Notes under the pieces: generated by a model
What the model saw: the letters and a program-made list of their open reading frames with translations, nothing else
Told to the model about the DNA's origin: nothing
Databases searched by the model: none
Shown: in pieces, positions 26,040 through 35,917 of the stretch
Layout of the letters: each line of letters opens with the position of its first letter
How positions within the stretch are numbered: position 1 is the first letter of the stretch
Origin: Pseudomonas umsongensis
GTDB taxonomy: Bacteria > Pseudomonadota > Gammaproteobacteria > Pseudomonadales > Pseudomonadaceae
Direction: 5' to 3'
Length of the DNA stretch: 64,000 nucleotides
Assembly (NCBI RefSeq): GCF_002236105.1
Contig: NZ_NIWU01000001.1
Span: forward strand, 1,612,001 to 1,676,000
Made by a program: the position numbers and the translations under genes

Positions 26040-27575
26040 ATGAGTGGCTCATCCAACACGCGTGCAAGCAGCGCCGATCAGGACGCGGAACAACTGCGCG
26101 CCCTCGGCTACAGCTCGGATTTCAATCGCAGCATGAGTCTGTGGGAGAACTTTTCCCTGGGCTTTACCTACCTGTCACCCGTCGTCGGGGTCTACACCCT
26201 GTTCGGCTTGTGCCTGGCCGCCGGCGGCCCGCCGATGTTCTGGTCTTACTTGCTGATCGGTGCAGGGCAAATGCTGGTCTGCCTGATTTTTGGCGAGGTG
26301 GTATCGCAGTTCCCGATTTCCGGCGGTGTCTACCCTTGGGCCCGTCGCCTGGTGGGCAAGCGCTGGGCGTGGATGGTCGGCTGGGTCTATGCCTGGGCGT
26401 TATGCGCAACCATCGCCGGGGTTGCGGTGGGTGCCGGTCCGTACCTGGCGATCATGCTCGGCTTCAATCCCGGCCCGGATGCCAACATCATTATCGCCCT
26501 GGCAATCATCCTGCTGTCCACCGCGCTGAACCTGGTGGGCACCAAATTGCTGGCGCGGGTAGCGATGTTCGGCTTTCTCTGCGAACTGGTCGGCGCGATC
26601 CTGGTCGGCGGCTACCTGCTGATCTTCGAGCGTCATCAACCGATCAGCGTGCTGTTCGACACCTTCAATCTTGAGGTAAACGGCTCGTACCTGCCGGCCT
26701 TCCTTGCGGCCTCCCTGGCTGGCCTGTTCCAGTACTACGGCTTCGAAGCCTGCGGCGATGTCGCGGAAGAAACCCCGAACCCGGGCAAGCGCATTCCCAA
26801 GGCCATGCGCATGACCATCTACATCGGCGGTGCGGCAGCGATGTTCGCGTGCCTGGCGTTGATCCTGTCGGTGCCGGACATGGCCAAAGTGCTGGCCGGT
26901 GAAGACACCGACCCGGTCGCCACGATCCTGGCCAATGCCTTCGGCCCGATCGGTTCGCGCCTGGTGATGGCAGTGGTGATGGTGTCGTTCATCTCCTGCG
27001 TGCTGAGCTTGCAAGCCGCCGCCAGCCGCCTGTTGTTCGCCTATGCCCGGGACGAGATGATCGTCGGCAGTTCGCTGTTCAAGCGCCTGTCGGCCAACCA
27101 TGTGCCGTCGTTCGCGCTGCTGGTCAGCGGCCTGGTGCCGGCAGCGATCGTCTGCCTAGGGATGTTCATGGCCGATGCGGTGGCCACGATCGTCGGTTTC
27201 GCTGCGATCGGCATCTACGTCGCCTTCCAGTTGATCGTGGTTGCCGCGTTGATCGCCCGCGCCAAGGGCTGGCGCCCGAACGGCCAGTTCACCCTCGGGG
27301 CCTGGGGCCTCTGGGTGAACCTCGGCGCACTGGTCTATGGCGTGTGCGCCATCGTCAACATGGTCTGGCCGCGCTCGCCGGATGCAGCCTGGTACATCAA
27401 CTATTCGATGATCCTGACCACGCTGGTGGTGATGGGTGCGGGCCTGGTCTACATGCTGCTGGGCAAGCCCTACGACAAGGGCACGGCGCCGGCGGGGGAT
27501 GCGTGGAAGTTTTCCAAGCCGCTGGCCAAGGGTGGTGAGCTTTCCGGTGCTGCGGTAAACAAACCAGCGATCTGA
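26040..27575 (+). CDS. APC-superfamily amino acid/amine permease
   Basis: The 511-residue membrane protein has about twelve spans and the features of the APC amino acid/choline branch: LGYSSDFNRSMSLWENFSLGFTYLSPV at the start, the GGVYPWARRLVGKRWAWM segment and YYGFEACGDVAEETPNPGKRIPKAM in the middle. Its relatives carry GABA, choline, ethanolamine or polyamines. Position between the N-demethylase and an aminoaldehyde dehydrogenase suggests that it imports the amine substrate of this operon. The start has GAGG upstream. Confidence 0.82.
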   Translation: MSGSSNTRASSADQDAEQLRALGYSSDFNRSMSLWENFSLGFTYLSPVVGVYTLFGLCLAAGGPPMFWSYLLIGAGQMLVCLIFGEVVSQFPISGGVYPWARRLVGKRWAWMVGWVYAWALCATIAGVAVGAGPYLAIMLGFNPGPDANIIIALAIILLSTALNLVGTKLLARVAMFGFLCELVGAILVGGYLLIFERHQPISVLFDTFNLEVNGSYLPAFLAASLAGLFQYYGFEACGDVAEETPNPGKRIPKAMRMTIYIGGAAAMFACLALILSVPDMAKVLAGEDTDPVATILANAFGPIGSRLVMAVVMVSFISCVLSLQAAASRLLFAYARDEMIVGSSLFKRLSANHVPSFALLVSGLVPAAIVCLGMFMADAVATIVGFAAIGIYVAFQLIVVAALIARAKGWRPNGQFTLGAWGLWVNLGALVYGVCAIVNMVWPRSPDAAWYINYSMILTTLVVMGAGLVYMLLGKPYDKGTAPAGDAWKFSKPLAKGGELSGAAVNKPAI

Positions 27576-27608
27576 CAACCCAATACCCACTGTGGAAACC
27601 GAATCAAT

Positions 27609-27698
27609 GTGGGAGCGGGCTTGCTCGCGAAAGCGGTGCATCAGCCAGCATCAATATTGAATGTGATGGCCTCTTCGCGAGCAAGCCCGCTCCCACAG
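27609..27698. repeat. REPIN between permease and aldehyde dehydrogenase genes
   Basis: Two inverted REP units of the GGGAGCGGGCTTGCTCGCGA subtype occupy most of the 176-base gap. The subtype differs from the REPIN 1.7 kb upstream, so the two insertions were independent. Confidence 0.9.
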
Positions 27699-27751
27699 TT
27701 TGAATCGGTTTCTTCAGGGGAAATAACAACAGTTCTGACGAGGACGATGTC

Positions 27752-29176
27752 ATGCAAACCCAACTCTTGATCAACGGCCAACTGCTCACCGGCGAAGGCC
27801 CCGCCCAACCGGTGTTCAACCCGGCGCTAGGGCGCGTGCTGGTGGAAATCAACGAGGCCAGCGAAGCCCAGGTCGATGCCGCCGTGCGCGCCGCCGATGC
27901 CGCGTTCGATAGCTGGTCGCAGACCCCGCCCAAGGAACGTTCGCTGCTGCTGCTCAAACTCGCCGACGCCATCGAGGCCCACGGCGAAGAGCTGGCCAAG
28001 CTCGAATCGGACAACTGCGGCAAGCCCTACAGCGCCGCGCTCAACGACGAGATCCCGGCGATTGCCGACGTGTTCCGTTTCTTCGCCGGCGCCAGCCGTT
28101 GCATGAGCGGCTCGGCCGGCGGCGAATACCTGCCCGGCCACACCTCGATGATCCGCCGCGACCCGGTCGGGGTGATCGCCTCCATCGCGCCGTGGAACTA
28201 CCCGCTGATGATGGTCGCCTGGAAAATCGCCCCGGCCCTGGCCGCCGGCAATACCGTGGTGCTCAAGCCCTCGGAACAGACGCCGTTGACCGCGTTGCGC
28301 CTGGCGCAACTGGCAGCGGAAATTTTCCCGGCCGGCGTGCTCAACCTGGTCTTCGGCCGCGGCCCCACCGTCGGCAGCCCGCTGGTCACCCACCCGAAAG
28401 TGCGCATGGTGTCGCTGACAGGTTCCATCGCCACTGGCGCGAACATCATTTCCGGCACCGCCGACAGCGTCAAGCGCATGCACATGGAACTGGGCGGCAA
28501 GGCCCCGGTGATCATCTTCGACGACGCCGACATCGACGCCGCGGTCGACGGCATTCGCACCTTCGGTTTCTACAACGCCGGTCAAGACTGCACCGCCGCC
28601 TGCCGCATCTATGCCCAGGCAGGCATCTACGAGAAATTCGTCGAGAAGCTCGGCGCCGCCGTGAGCAGCATCAAGTACGGCTTGCAGGACGATCCATCGA
28701 CCGAACTCGGCCCGCTGATCACCGCGCAACACCGCGACCGCGTCGCCGGCTTCGTCGAGCGTGCCGTGGCACAGCCGCACATCCGCCTGGTCACCGGCGG
28801 CAAGGCCGTGGAAGGCAACGGTTTCTTCTTCGAACCGACGGTGCTGGCCGATGCGCAGCAGGACGACGAGATCGTGCGCCGCGAAGTGTTCGGGCCGGTG
28901 GTGTCGGTGACCAAATTCAGTGACGAGGCACAGGTGCTGGGCTGGGCCAACGATTCCGACTACGGCCTGGCGTCCTCGGTGTGGACCGCCGACGTCGGCC
29001 GCGCCCATCGCCTGTCGGCGCGCTTGCAGTACGGCTGCACCTGGGTCAACACGCACTTCATGCTGGTCAGCGAAATGCCCCATGGCGGGCAGAAGTTGTC
29101 GGGGTATGGCAAGGACATGTCGATGTATGGGCTGGAGGATTACACCGTTGTGCGGCATGTGATGTTCAAGCATTAA
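27752..29176 (+). CDS. Aminoaldehyde dehydrogenase (PatD/gamma-aminobutyraldehyde type)
   Basis: The 474-residue enzyme oxidises an aldehyde to the acid with NAD(P). Catalytic residues are present: Asn149 in PWNYP, Glu246 in MELGGK and Cys280 in AGQDCTA. The [10 protein letters not shown] start, the [20 protein letters not shown] segment and the final [15 protein letters not shown] are typical of gamma-aminobutyraldehyde dehydrogenases of putrescine breakdown. In this operon it would act on the aldehyde left after amine oxidation or demethylation. Exact substrate not determined. Confidence 0.85.
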   Translation: MQTQLLINGQLLTGEGPAQPVFNPALGRVLVEINEASEAQVDAAVRAADAAFDSWSQTPPKERSLLLLKLADAIEAHGEELAKLESDNCGKPYSAALNDEIPAIADVFRFFAGASRCMSGSAGGEYLPGHTSMIRRDPVGVIASIAPWNYPLMMVAWKIAPALAAGNTVVLKPSEQTPLTALRLAQLAAEIFPAGVLNLVFGRGPTVGSPLVTHPKVRMVSLTGSIATGANIISGTADSVKRMHMELGGKAPVIIFDDADIDAAVDGIRTFGFYNAGQDCTAACRIYAQAGIYEKFVEKLGAAVSSIKYGLQDDPSTELGPLITAQHRDRVAGFVERAVAQPHIRLVTGGKAVEGNGFFFEPTVLADAQQDDEIVRREVFGPVVSVTKFSDEAQVLGWANDSDYGLASSVWTADVGRAHRLSARLQYGCTWVNTHFMLVSEMPHGGQKLSGYGKDMSMYGLEDYTVVRHVMFKH

Positions 29177-29187
29177 AAATCAAACGC

Positions 29188-29252
29188 TTCGCGAGCAGGC
29201 TCGCTCCCACAGTTGATCGAATTTCCCCTGTGGGAGCGAGCCTGCTCGCGAA
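29188..29252. repeat. REPIN after the aldehyde dehydrogenase gene
   Basis: Two inverted REP units with GCGAGCAGGCTCGCTCCCAC cores are separated by about 15 bases, starting 12 bases after the stop codon. Confidence 0.9.
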
Positions 29253-29280
29253 TATCGCATCGCCAATCCCCAGCCATGCG

Positions 29281-29517
29281 TTACAAGGTTCTCTGGCTGT
29301 TGCCGATACCCTTGGCAATGTCAATTCCCCAGTCCATCGCTGCTTCCATGTCCAGCATATGGGGTTTTGGATCGTGGTTTTCGTCAATGACCGAGCCGTC
29401 CGGCCGGTAAACACCGATGAACATTCCCAATGAGCCGTCCTTCAGTATCTCGGCCTTGACCTTGATGCTGCATCCGTTCGAAAGCGTCTCCTTGTGCTCG
29501 ATATGGCGCTCAGTCAT
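29281..29517 (-). CDS. Small conserved hypothetical protein, 78 residues
   Basis: The protein starts MTERHIEHKETLSNGCSIKV and is soluble and charged, with strands (GMFIGVYRPDGSVI) followed by a helix (DMEAAMDWGIDIAKGI). A GGGGAG ribosome site precedes the ATG. I recognise no functional domain. It is convergent with the aldehyde dehydrogenase gene and divergent from the permease gene. Confidence 0.65.
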   Translation of the reverse strand: MTERHIEHKETLSNGCSIKVKAEILKDGSLGMFIGVYRPDGSVIDENHDPKPHMLDMEAAMDWGIDIAKGIGNSQRTL

Positions 29518-29695
29518 TGCTGCTCCCCTCCCACGGTTGGTTTCGACCTATCGGCAATGCTAGCTCAGCCGCCTGCCAAGCGCTGATCGAGGCGACGGCC
29601 ACCGCGCCCTGACAGCGGCGCAATGGCACCTATACTAGAGGCCACCTCCCCCCCAAGGGGCTGCACTCCCAACAACAAAAAAGCAGAGGTGGAAC

Positions 29696-31459
29696 ATGGT
29701 CTGGCAGCAAATCTACGATCCGTTCAACAACCCGGTGCTTTCGACCCTCATGGCAGCCGTGCCGGTGGTGGTGATGCTCGCAGCCCTGGCCTTCTTCCAT
29801 GTCAAGGCACACCTGGCGGCACTGCTCGCCCTGGCCTCGGCCCTGGTGATCGCGATTTTCGCCTTCGGCATGCCCGCCGGCATGGCGGGGTCGGCCGCGT
29901 TGTACGGCGCCGCCAACGGTTTGTTGCCCATCGGCTGGATTGTGTTGAACATCATTTTCCTGCACCGGCTGACCACCGAGAACGGCTCGTTCAAAGTGCT
30001 GCAGGACTCCCTGGCGCGGATCACCGACGATCGCCGCCTGCAATTGCTGCTGATCGCCTTCTGTTTCGGCGCCTTCTTCGAAGGCGCAGCGGGGTTCGGT
30101 ACGCCGGTGGCGGTGACCGGGGCGATCCTCATCGGCCTGGGCTTTTCACCACTGGCCGCTTCGGGCCTGGCGCTGATCGCCAATACCGCGCCCGTGGCCT
30201 TCGGGGCCCTGGGTACGCCGATCATCACCCTGGCCAAAGTCACCGGGCTCGATGAAATGGAGCTGTCGATGATGGTCGGACGGCAACTGCCGTTCTTCTC
30301 GGTAATCGTGCCTTTCTGGCTGATCTGGGCCTTCGCCGGCTGGCGCAAGATGCTGGAAATCTGGCCGGCGATCCTGGTGACCGGGGTCAGTTTTGCCGTG
30401 CCGCAGTTCATCGTGTCCAACTATCACGGGCCGATGCTGGTGGACGTGATCGCCGCGCTGATTTCCATGGCCTGCCTGACGGGTTTCCTCAAAGTGTGGA
30501 AACCGGCCACCGTGCATACCTCCGCCGCCCTGTCCGGGCGCGTCGATAACTCGGCCATCGCCGAGGAGCATGACGAAAAGCCGATCGCCAGCGCAGCCTT
30601 TGCCAGCGATGCCAAGCCCGCGGTAATGCGCGCCTGGATGCCGTGGATCATCCTCACGGTCTTCGTTTTCGCCTGGGGTACCCAAGGCTTCAAGAACATG
30701 TTCGACACCCGCCCGGCGATCGATCCGGCCACCAGCGCGGCCAAACTGGATCCCCAGGGTAAACCGCTGCGCGAGGCAAATCCGATTTTCGCCCCGGTCC
30801 TGACTTTCACTACGATTCACCAGCAGATCGAAAAGATTCCGCCCGTAGTGCCTGCACCGAAAACCGAAGAAGCGATCTACAAGTTCACGTGGTTCACCAG
30901 CACTGGCACCGGCATTCTGCTGTCGGCGATTCTCGGCGGGCTGTTGATGGGCTACTCCATCCCGCAGCTGGTTCACCAGTACCTACGCACGCTGTGGGTG
31001 GTGCGCTACTCACTGGTCACCATTACCGCGATGCTCGCCCTGGGCTTCCTCACCCGCTACTCGGGGCTGGACGCGACCATGGGCCTGGCCTTTGCCGCGA
31101 CAGGGATTTTCTATCCGATGTTCGGCACCCTGCTCGGCTGGCTCGGCGTGGCGCTGACCGGCTCGGACACCGCGTCCAACGTGCTGTTCGGCGGCTTGCA
31201 AAAAGTCACCGCCGAGCAACTGGGGCTCAGCCCGGTGTTGATGGCCGCCGCCAACAGTTCCGGCGGGGTCATGGGCAAGATGGTCGACGCCCAGTCGATC
31301 GTCGTTGCCTCCACCGCCACCCGCTGGTATGGCCATGAAGGGGAAATCCTGCGCTATGTGTTTTTCCACTCGATCGTCCTGGCGATCCTGGTCGGCGGCC
31401 TGGTGACGTTGCAGGCCTATGTCGCACCGTTCAGCAATATGGTGGTGGGCGGCCATTGA
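29696..31459 (+). CDS. L-lactate/glycolate permease (LldP/GlcA family)
   Basis: The 587-residue protein has about 12-14 spans and family segments FCFGAFFEGAAGFGTPVAV, IANTAPVAFGALGTPI and GSDTASNVLFGGLQK. Lactate permease family members import lactate or glycolate with a proton. The glcDEFG genes follow on the same strand after 195 bases, so glycolate is the better guess here, equal to GlcA of E. coli. The protein is somewhat longer than LldP of E. coli because of a periplasmic loop around 340-390. The ribosome site is GGTGG. Confidence 0.85.
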   Translation: MVWQQIYDPFNNPVLSTLMAAVPVVVMLAALAFFHVKAHLAALLALASALVIAIFAFGMPAGMAGSAALYGAANGLLPIGWIVLNIIFLHRLTTENGSFKVLQDSLARITDDRRLQLLLIAFCFGAFFEGAAGFGTPVAVTGAILIGLGFSPLAASGLALIANTAPVAFGALGTPIITLAKVTGLDEMELSMMVGRQLPFFSVIVPFWLIWAFAGWRKMLEIWPAILVTGVSFAVPQFIVSNYHGPMLVDVIAALISMACLTGFLKVWKPATVHTSAALSGRVDNSAIAEEHDEKPIASAAFASDAKPAVMRAWMPWIILTVFVFAWGTQGFKNMFDTRPAIDPATSAAKLDPQGKPLREANPIFAPVLTFTTIHQQIEKIPPVVPAPKTEEAIYKFTWFTSTGTGILLSAILGGLLMGYSIPQLVHQYLRTLWVVRYSLVTITAMLALGFLTRYSGLDATMGLAFAATGIFYPMFGTLLGWLGVALTGSDTASNVLFGGLQKVTAEQLGLSPVLMAAANSSGGVMGKMVDAQSIVVASTATRWYGHEGEILRYVFFHSIVLAILVGGLVTLQAYVAPFSNMVVGGH

Positions 31460-31494
31460 TCGGACAACCCGGGCAATCACCCAAATGCTGTTCA

Positions 31495-31596
31495 CTGTAG
31501 GAGCGAGCATGCTCGCGATGGACTCAAGTACGCTGCGTTTAGTCAGTAAACACGCGTTATCGTTGACGACCATCGCGAGCATGCTCGCTCCTACAG
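31495..31596. repeat. REPIN between permease gene and glcD
   Basis: Inverted TGTAGGAGCGAGCATGCTCG units are separated by a spacer that includes the motif CGTTATCGTTGACGACCATC. Variants of that spacer motif recur in REPINs near 13.06, 37.15 and 61.23 kb. Confidence 0.85.
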
Positions 31597-31654
31597 TGAC
31601 CCAGCATTACGGCAATCGCCCGGGCTTTCATGAACGGAGTATCGTAAAACGACT

Positions 31655-33154
31655 ATGAATATTCTCTACGATGAACGCGTTGATGGCGCTCTGCCAGAGG
31701 TCGACAAGGCCGCGCTGTTGCAGGCCTTGCGCACGCAGTTGCCCGACCTGGAAATCCTGCACCAGCAGGAAGAACTCAAGCCGTACGAATGCGACGGGCT
31801 GAGCGCCTACCGCACCACGCCGATGCTGGTGGTGCTGCCGCGGGACATCACCCAGGTCCAGGGCATATTGCGCCTGTGTCACGCACGCCGGGTACCGGTC
31901 GTCGCCCGGGGTGCCGGTACCGGCCTGTCTGGCGGCGCCTTGCCCCTGGAAAAAGGCGTGCTGCTGGTGATGGCCCGCTTCAACCAGATTCTGCAGATCG
32001 ACCCCGCCGCCCGTACCGCGAGGGTGCAGCCGGGAGTGCGCAACCTGGCGATCTCCCAGGCCGCCGCGCCGTTCGGCCTGTACTACGCGCCCGACCCGTC
32101 CTCGCAGATCGCCTGCTCGATTGGCGGCAACGTCGCCGAAAACGCCGGCGGCGTGCATTGCCTCAAGTACGGCCTGACCGTGCATAACCTGCTCAAGGTC
32201 GACATCCTCACCGTCGACGGCGAACAACTGACCCTGGGCTCCGACGCCCTGGATTCCCCCGGCCTTGACCTGCTGGCCTTGTTCACCGGCTCCGAAGGCA
32301 TGCTTGGGGTGATCACCGAAGTCACGGTCAAGTTGCTGCCCAAGCCGCAGTCCGCGAAGGTGCTGCTGGCCGCGTTCGACTCCGTGGAGAAAGCCGGCCA
32401 CGCCGTCGGCGACATCATTGCCGCCGGCATCATCCCGGGCGGCCTGGAGATGATGGACAACCTGGCCATCCGCGCTGCCGAAGACTTCATCCACGCCGGT
32501 TACCCGGTGGAGGCCGAGGCCATCCTGCTGTGCGAACTCGACGGCGTCGAAGCCGACGTGCGTGACGATTGCGACCGCGTGCGCCAGGTGCTCGAGCAGG
32601 CCGGCGCCACCGAAGTGCGCCAGGCCCGGGATGAGGCCGAACGCGTGCGCTTCTGGGCCGGACGCAAGAACGCCTTTCCGGCGGTGGGCCGCCTGTCGCC
32701 GGATTACTACTGCATGGACGGCACCATCCCGCGTCGTGAACTGCCGGGCGTGCTCAAGGCCATCGCCGAACTCTCGGCCGAATACGGCCTGCGAGTAGCC
32801 AACGTGTTCCATGCCGGCGACGGCAACATGCACCCGCTGATCCTGTTCGATGCCAATACACCGGGCGAACTGGATCGCGCCGAGGCCCTGGGCGGCAAGA
32901 TCCTCGAGCTGTGCGTGAAAGTCGGCGGCAGCATTACCGGGGAACACGGCGTAGGCCGGGAAAAGATCAATCAGATGTGCGCGCAGTTCAACAGCGATGA
33001 GCTGACCCTGTTCCATGCGGTCAAGGCGGCCTTCGACCCCGGCGGACTGCTCAATCCCGGCAAGAACATACCGACCCTGCACCGCTGCGCCGAGTTTGGT
33101 GCCATGCATGTGCACGCAGGAAAACTGCCCTTCCCCGACCTGGAGCGTTTCTGA
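31655..33154 (+). CDS. glcD: Glycolate oxidase subunit GlcD
   Basis: The 499-residue FAD-linked subunit oxidises glycolate to glyoxylate at the inner membrane with GlcE and GlcF. The FAD-binding motif GAGTGLSGGALPLE is near residue 88, the PDPSSQIACSIGGNVAENAGG segment near 148, and the substrate-domain motifs NVFHAGDGNMHP and SITGEHGVG lie near the end. Length and motifs match GlcD. The TGA overlaps the glcE ATG by one base. Confidence 0.93.
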   Translation: MNILYDERVDGALPEVDKAALLQALRTQLPDLEILHQQEELKPYECDGLSAYRTTPMLVVLPRDITQVQGILRLCHARRVPVVARGAGTGLSGGALPLEKGVLLVMARFNQILQIDPAARTARVQPGVRNLAISQAAAPFGLYYAPDPSSQIACSIGGNVAENAGGVHCLKYGLTVHNLLKVDILTVDGEQLTLGSDALDSPGLDLLALFTGSEGMLGVITEVTVKLLPKPQSAKVLLAAFDSVEKAGHAVGDIIAAGIIPGGLEMMDNLAIRAAEDFIHAGYPVEAEAILLCELDGVEADVRDDCDRVRQVLEQAGATEVRQARDEAERVRFWAGRKNAFPAVGRLSPDYYCMDGTIPRRELPGVLKAIAELSAEYGLRVANVFHAGDGNMHPLILFDANTPGELDRAEALGGKILELCVKVGGSITGEHGVGREKINQMCAQFNSDELTLFHAVKAAFDPGGLLNPGKNIPTLHRCAEFGAMHVHAGKLPFPDLERF

Positions 33155-34218
33155 TGCACCCACCTGCTGATCTCGATGACAGCACAGCGCTGCTGGAGCA
33201 GGTCAACCAGGCGTTGGCCAACGCCACGCCGCTACGGATTCAGGGCGCCAACAGCAAGGCGTTCCTGGGCCGCGTGACGGCGGGGGAAATACTCGATACA
33301 CGATCGCACCGGGGCATTGTCCGCTATGACCCGACAGAACTGGTGATCACAGCGCGCTGTGGCACACCGCTGACGGAACTGGCAAGCGTGCTGGACGCCG
33401 CGCAGCAGATGTTGCCCTGCGAACCGCCGGCCTTCGGCGATGACGCCACCGTCGGCGGCATGATCGCTTGCGGGCTGTCCGGGCCGCGTCGGCCGTGGTC
33501 GGGGTCGGTGAGGGATTTCGTGCTGGGTACGCGGGTGATTACCGGGCTGGGCAAGCATTTGCGTTTCGGTGGCGAGGTCATGAAAAACGTCGCCGGTTAC
33601 GACCTGTCGCGCCTGATGGCCGGCAGTTACGGCACCTTGGGCCTGATCACCGAGGTCTCGCTCAAGGTCCTGCCCAAGCCCCGGCAGGCCCTGAGCATCA
33701 GCCTGCAAATGAACGTCGAGCAAGCTTTGCTGCGCCTGGCGGAATGGGGCCAGCAACCGCTGCCAATCAGCGCCGCCTGTCATGACGGCGAGTGCCTGCA
33801 CCTGCGGCTCGAGGGCGGCGAAGGCTCGGTGGCGGCGGCCCACGATCGCCTGGGTGGCGAGGTGCTCGACGCTTCGTATTGGGCCGATCTCAACGAACAG
33901 CGCCTGGCGTTCTTCGATGAAGACCAGCCACTGTGGCGCCTGTCCGTGCCCAACAACACACCGCGCCTGTCCCTGCCCGGTCGGCAACTGATCGATTGGG
34001 GCGGCGCCCAGCGCTGGCTCAAGTCCGATGCCCGGGCAACGTTCATTCGCCAGGTCGTCGCCGAGGCTGGCGGGCACGTCACCTGCTATAGCCACGGGCT
34101 CACGGACACGCCCTTCCAGCCACTGCCCGACGCGCTGCTGCGTTACCACCAGAGCCTCAAGCAGCAACTCGACCCCCAGCGCATCTTCAACCCCGGACGC
34201 CTGTACGCGGAGTTATGA
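33154..34218 (+). CDS. glcE: Glycolate oxidase subunit GlcE
   Basis: The 354-residue protein is the second FAD-binding subunit of glycolate oxidase. It has the shorter FAD domain with PPAFGDDATVGGMIACGLSGPRRP and VMKNVAGYDLSRLMAGSYGTLG, both typical of GlcE. The C terminus ends RIFNPGRLY. It starts within the glcD stop codon and ends three bases before glcF. Confidence 0.93.
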   Translation: MHPPADLDDSTALLEQVNQALANATPLRIQGANSKAFLGRVTAGEILDTRSHRGIVRYDPTELVITARCGTPLTELASVLDAAQQMLPCEPPAFGDDATVGGMIACGLSGPRRPWSGSVRDFVLGTRVITGLGKHLRFGGEVMKNVAGYDLSRLMAGSYGTLGLITEVSLKVLPKPRQALSISLQMNVEQALLRLAEWGQQPLPISAACHDGECLHLRLEGGEGSVAAAHDRLGGEVLDASYWADLNEQRLAFFDEDQPLWRLSVPNNTPRLSLPGRQLIDWGGAQRWLKSDARATFIRQVVAEAGGHVTCYSHGLTDTPFQPLPDALLRYHQSLKQQLDPQRIFNPGRLYAEL

Positions 34219-34221
34219 ATC

Positions 34222-35442
34222 ATGCAGACCACCTTGAGCGAACGCGCCCGCCGATTGCCCCGCGCCGAAGAAGCCGACAGCATCCTGCGCACCTGCGTGC
34301 ACTGCGGTTTTTGCAACGCTACCTGCCCGACCTATCAGTTACTCGGCGATGAGCTCGATGGCCCGCGCGGGCGCATCTACCTGATCAAGCAGGTGCTGGA
34401 AGGCAACGAAGTCACGGCAAAGACCCAACTGCACCTGGATCGCTGTCTGTCGTGCCGCAACTGCGAGACCACCTGCCCTTCGGGGGTCGATTACCATAAT
34501 TTGCTGGACATTGGTCGCGCCGTGGTCGATGCAGCGGTGCCGCGTCCGATTGGCCAGCGCCTGTTGCGCGAGGGACTGCGCAAGCTGGTGCCGCATCCGG
34601 ACCTGTTCAAACACCTGGTCAACAGTGGCCAGACACTGCGCGCGCTGCTGCCCGGTACGCTGCAGGGCAAACTGCCGCGCAACCTCCCGGTGCCCAAGCA
34701 GCGTCCCGCCACCCGCCATGCCCGGCAGGTATTGATGCTCGAAGGTTGCGTGCAGCCCGCACTGTCGCCCAATACCAACGTGGCTGCCGCCAGGGTATTG
34801 GACCGGCTGGGCATCAGCGTCATGCCGGCCCGCGAGGCCGGGTGTTGCGGTGCCGTGGATTATCACCTGGACGCCCAGGCGGCTGGCCTCGATCGGGCCC
34901 GGCACAACATCGACGCCTGGTGGCCGGGTATTGAACAAGGCGCCGAGGCCATCGTGCAAACCGCCAGCGGTTGCGGTGCCTTTATCAAGGATTACGGGCA
35001 CCTGCTCGAACGCGATCCAGCCTATGCCGACAAGGCGAAAAAGGTCAGCGCGCTGGCCCGGGACCTGGTGGAAGTATTGCGCGACGAACCGTTGGAACAA
35101 CTGGGCATCCACAACGCCCACCGCGTGGCGTTCCATTGCCCCTGCACCTTGCAGCACGCGCAAAAACTCGGCGGCGCGGTGGAGAAGCTGCTGATCCGCC
35201 TGGGGTTCAACCTCACCACTGTTCCAGACAGCCATTTGTGCTGCGGTTCGGCGGGCACCTATTCGCTGACCCAACCGGAACTGGCCCGACAGCTGCGCGA
35301 CAACAAGTTGAATGCCCTGGAAAGCGGCTACCCCGAAGTCATCGTCACCGCCAATATCGGTTGCCAGTCGCACCTCGACGGCGCGGGTCGCACCCCCGTT
35401 CGGCACTGGATCGAACTGGTCGAAGACGCCTTGTCCCAATAA
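34222..35442 (+). CDS. glcF: Glycolate oxidase iron-sulfur subunit GlcF
   Basis: The 406-residue subunit carries two [4Fe-4S] sites, CVHCGFCNATCP near residue 25 and CLSCRNCETTCP near 75, followed by two cysteine-rich CCG domains (CCGAVDYH and CCGSAGTYSL). It transfers electrons from GlcDE to the quinone pool. Gene order and spacing show it is part of glcDEFG. Confidence 0.93.
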   Translation: MQTTLSERARRLPRAEEADSILRTCVHCGFCNATCPTYQLLGDELDGPRGRIYLIKQVLEGNEVTAKTQLHLDRCLSCRNCETTCPSGVDYHNLLDIGRAVVDAAVPRPIGQRLLREGLRKLVPHPDLFKHLVNSGQTLRALLPGTLQGKLPRNLPVPKQRPATRHARQVLMLEGCVQPALSPNTNVAAARVLDRLGISVMPAREAGCCGAVDYHLDAQAAGLDRARHNIDAWWPGIEQGAEAIVQTASGCGAFIKDYGHLLERDPAYADKAKKVSALARDLVEVLRDEPLEQLGIHNAHRVAFHCPCTLQHAQKLGGAVEKLLIRLGFNLTTVPDSHLCCGSAGTYSLTQPELARQLRDNKLNALESGYPEVIVTANIGCQSHLDGAGRTPVRHWIELVEDALSQ

Positions 35443-35461
35443 CGCCCACTGGAGAACGCCC

Positions 35462-35863
35462 ATGAACCGCAAAGCCGTCCTGAGCCAGGTCGAAATCAGC
35501 CGGATCCTCGCTGCCGCGCGCACCGAAGCCCAGGCCAACCAATGGCCGGTGACCATTGTCGTGGTCGATGACGGAGGACATCCCCTGGCCCTCGAACGCC
35601 TCGATGGCGCCTCGCCCATCAGCGCCTACATCGCACTCGAAAAAGCCCGCACTTCGGCCCTGGGGCGGCGTGAATCCAAAGGCTATGAAGAGATGGTCAA
35701 TGGCGGGCGCACGGCCTTTCTGTCGGCCCCGCTGCTGACCTCCCTCGAAGGCGGGGTGCCGATCATGGTCGACGGCCAGGTGATCGGCGCGGTCGGGGTG
35801 TCCGGGGTCAAGGCCGAGCAGGATGCACAAGTGGCGAAAGCCGGGGCGCAGTGCCTCGGTTGA
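35462..35863 (+). CDS. glcG: GlcG/HbpS-family protein
   Basis: The 133-residue protein is the conserved last gene of glc operons. It has the family's core: TIVVVDDGGHPLALERLDGA, a KARTSAL helix and GGVPIMVDGQVIGAVGVSG. GlcG is of uncertain role; relatives bind heme or small molecules. ATG 35462 follows TGGAGA at eight bases; an in-frame extension upstream overlaps glcF and is unlikely. Confidence 0.88.
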   Translation: MNRKAVLSQVEISRILAAARTEAQANQWPVTIVVVDDGGHPLALERLDGASPISAYIALEKARTSALGRRESKGYEEMVNGGRTAFLSAPLLTSLEGGVPIMVDGQVIGAVGVSGVKAEQDAQVAKAGAQCLG

Positions 35864-35917
35864 CCACAGGGCATGTCGCTGCAAGAACCATCAATCCGCC
35901 GAAGAGGAAGCGCACCG

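Noticed and set aside
27827..29173. 448-codon frame antisense to the aminoaldehyde dehydrogenase
   Set aside because: His/Gly/Val-rich shadow; the sense strand has all aldehyde dehydrogenase catalytic residues.
31628..33163. 511-codon frame antisense to glcD
   Set aside because: Shadow of a gene with unmistakable GlcD motifs; no ribosome site.
34339..35619. 426-codon frame antisense to glcF and glcG
   Set aside because: Shadow; the sense strand carries the iron-sulfur motifs.
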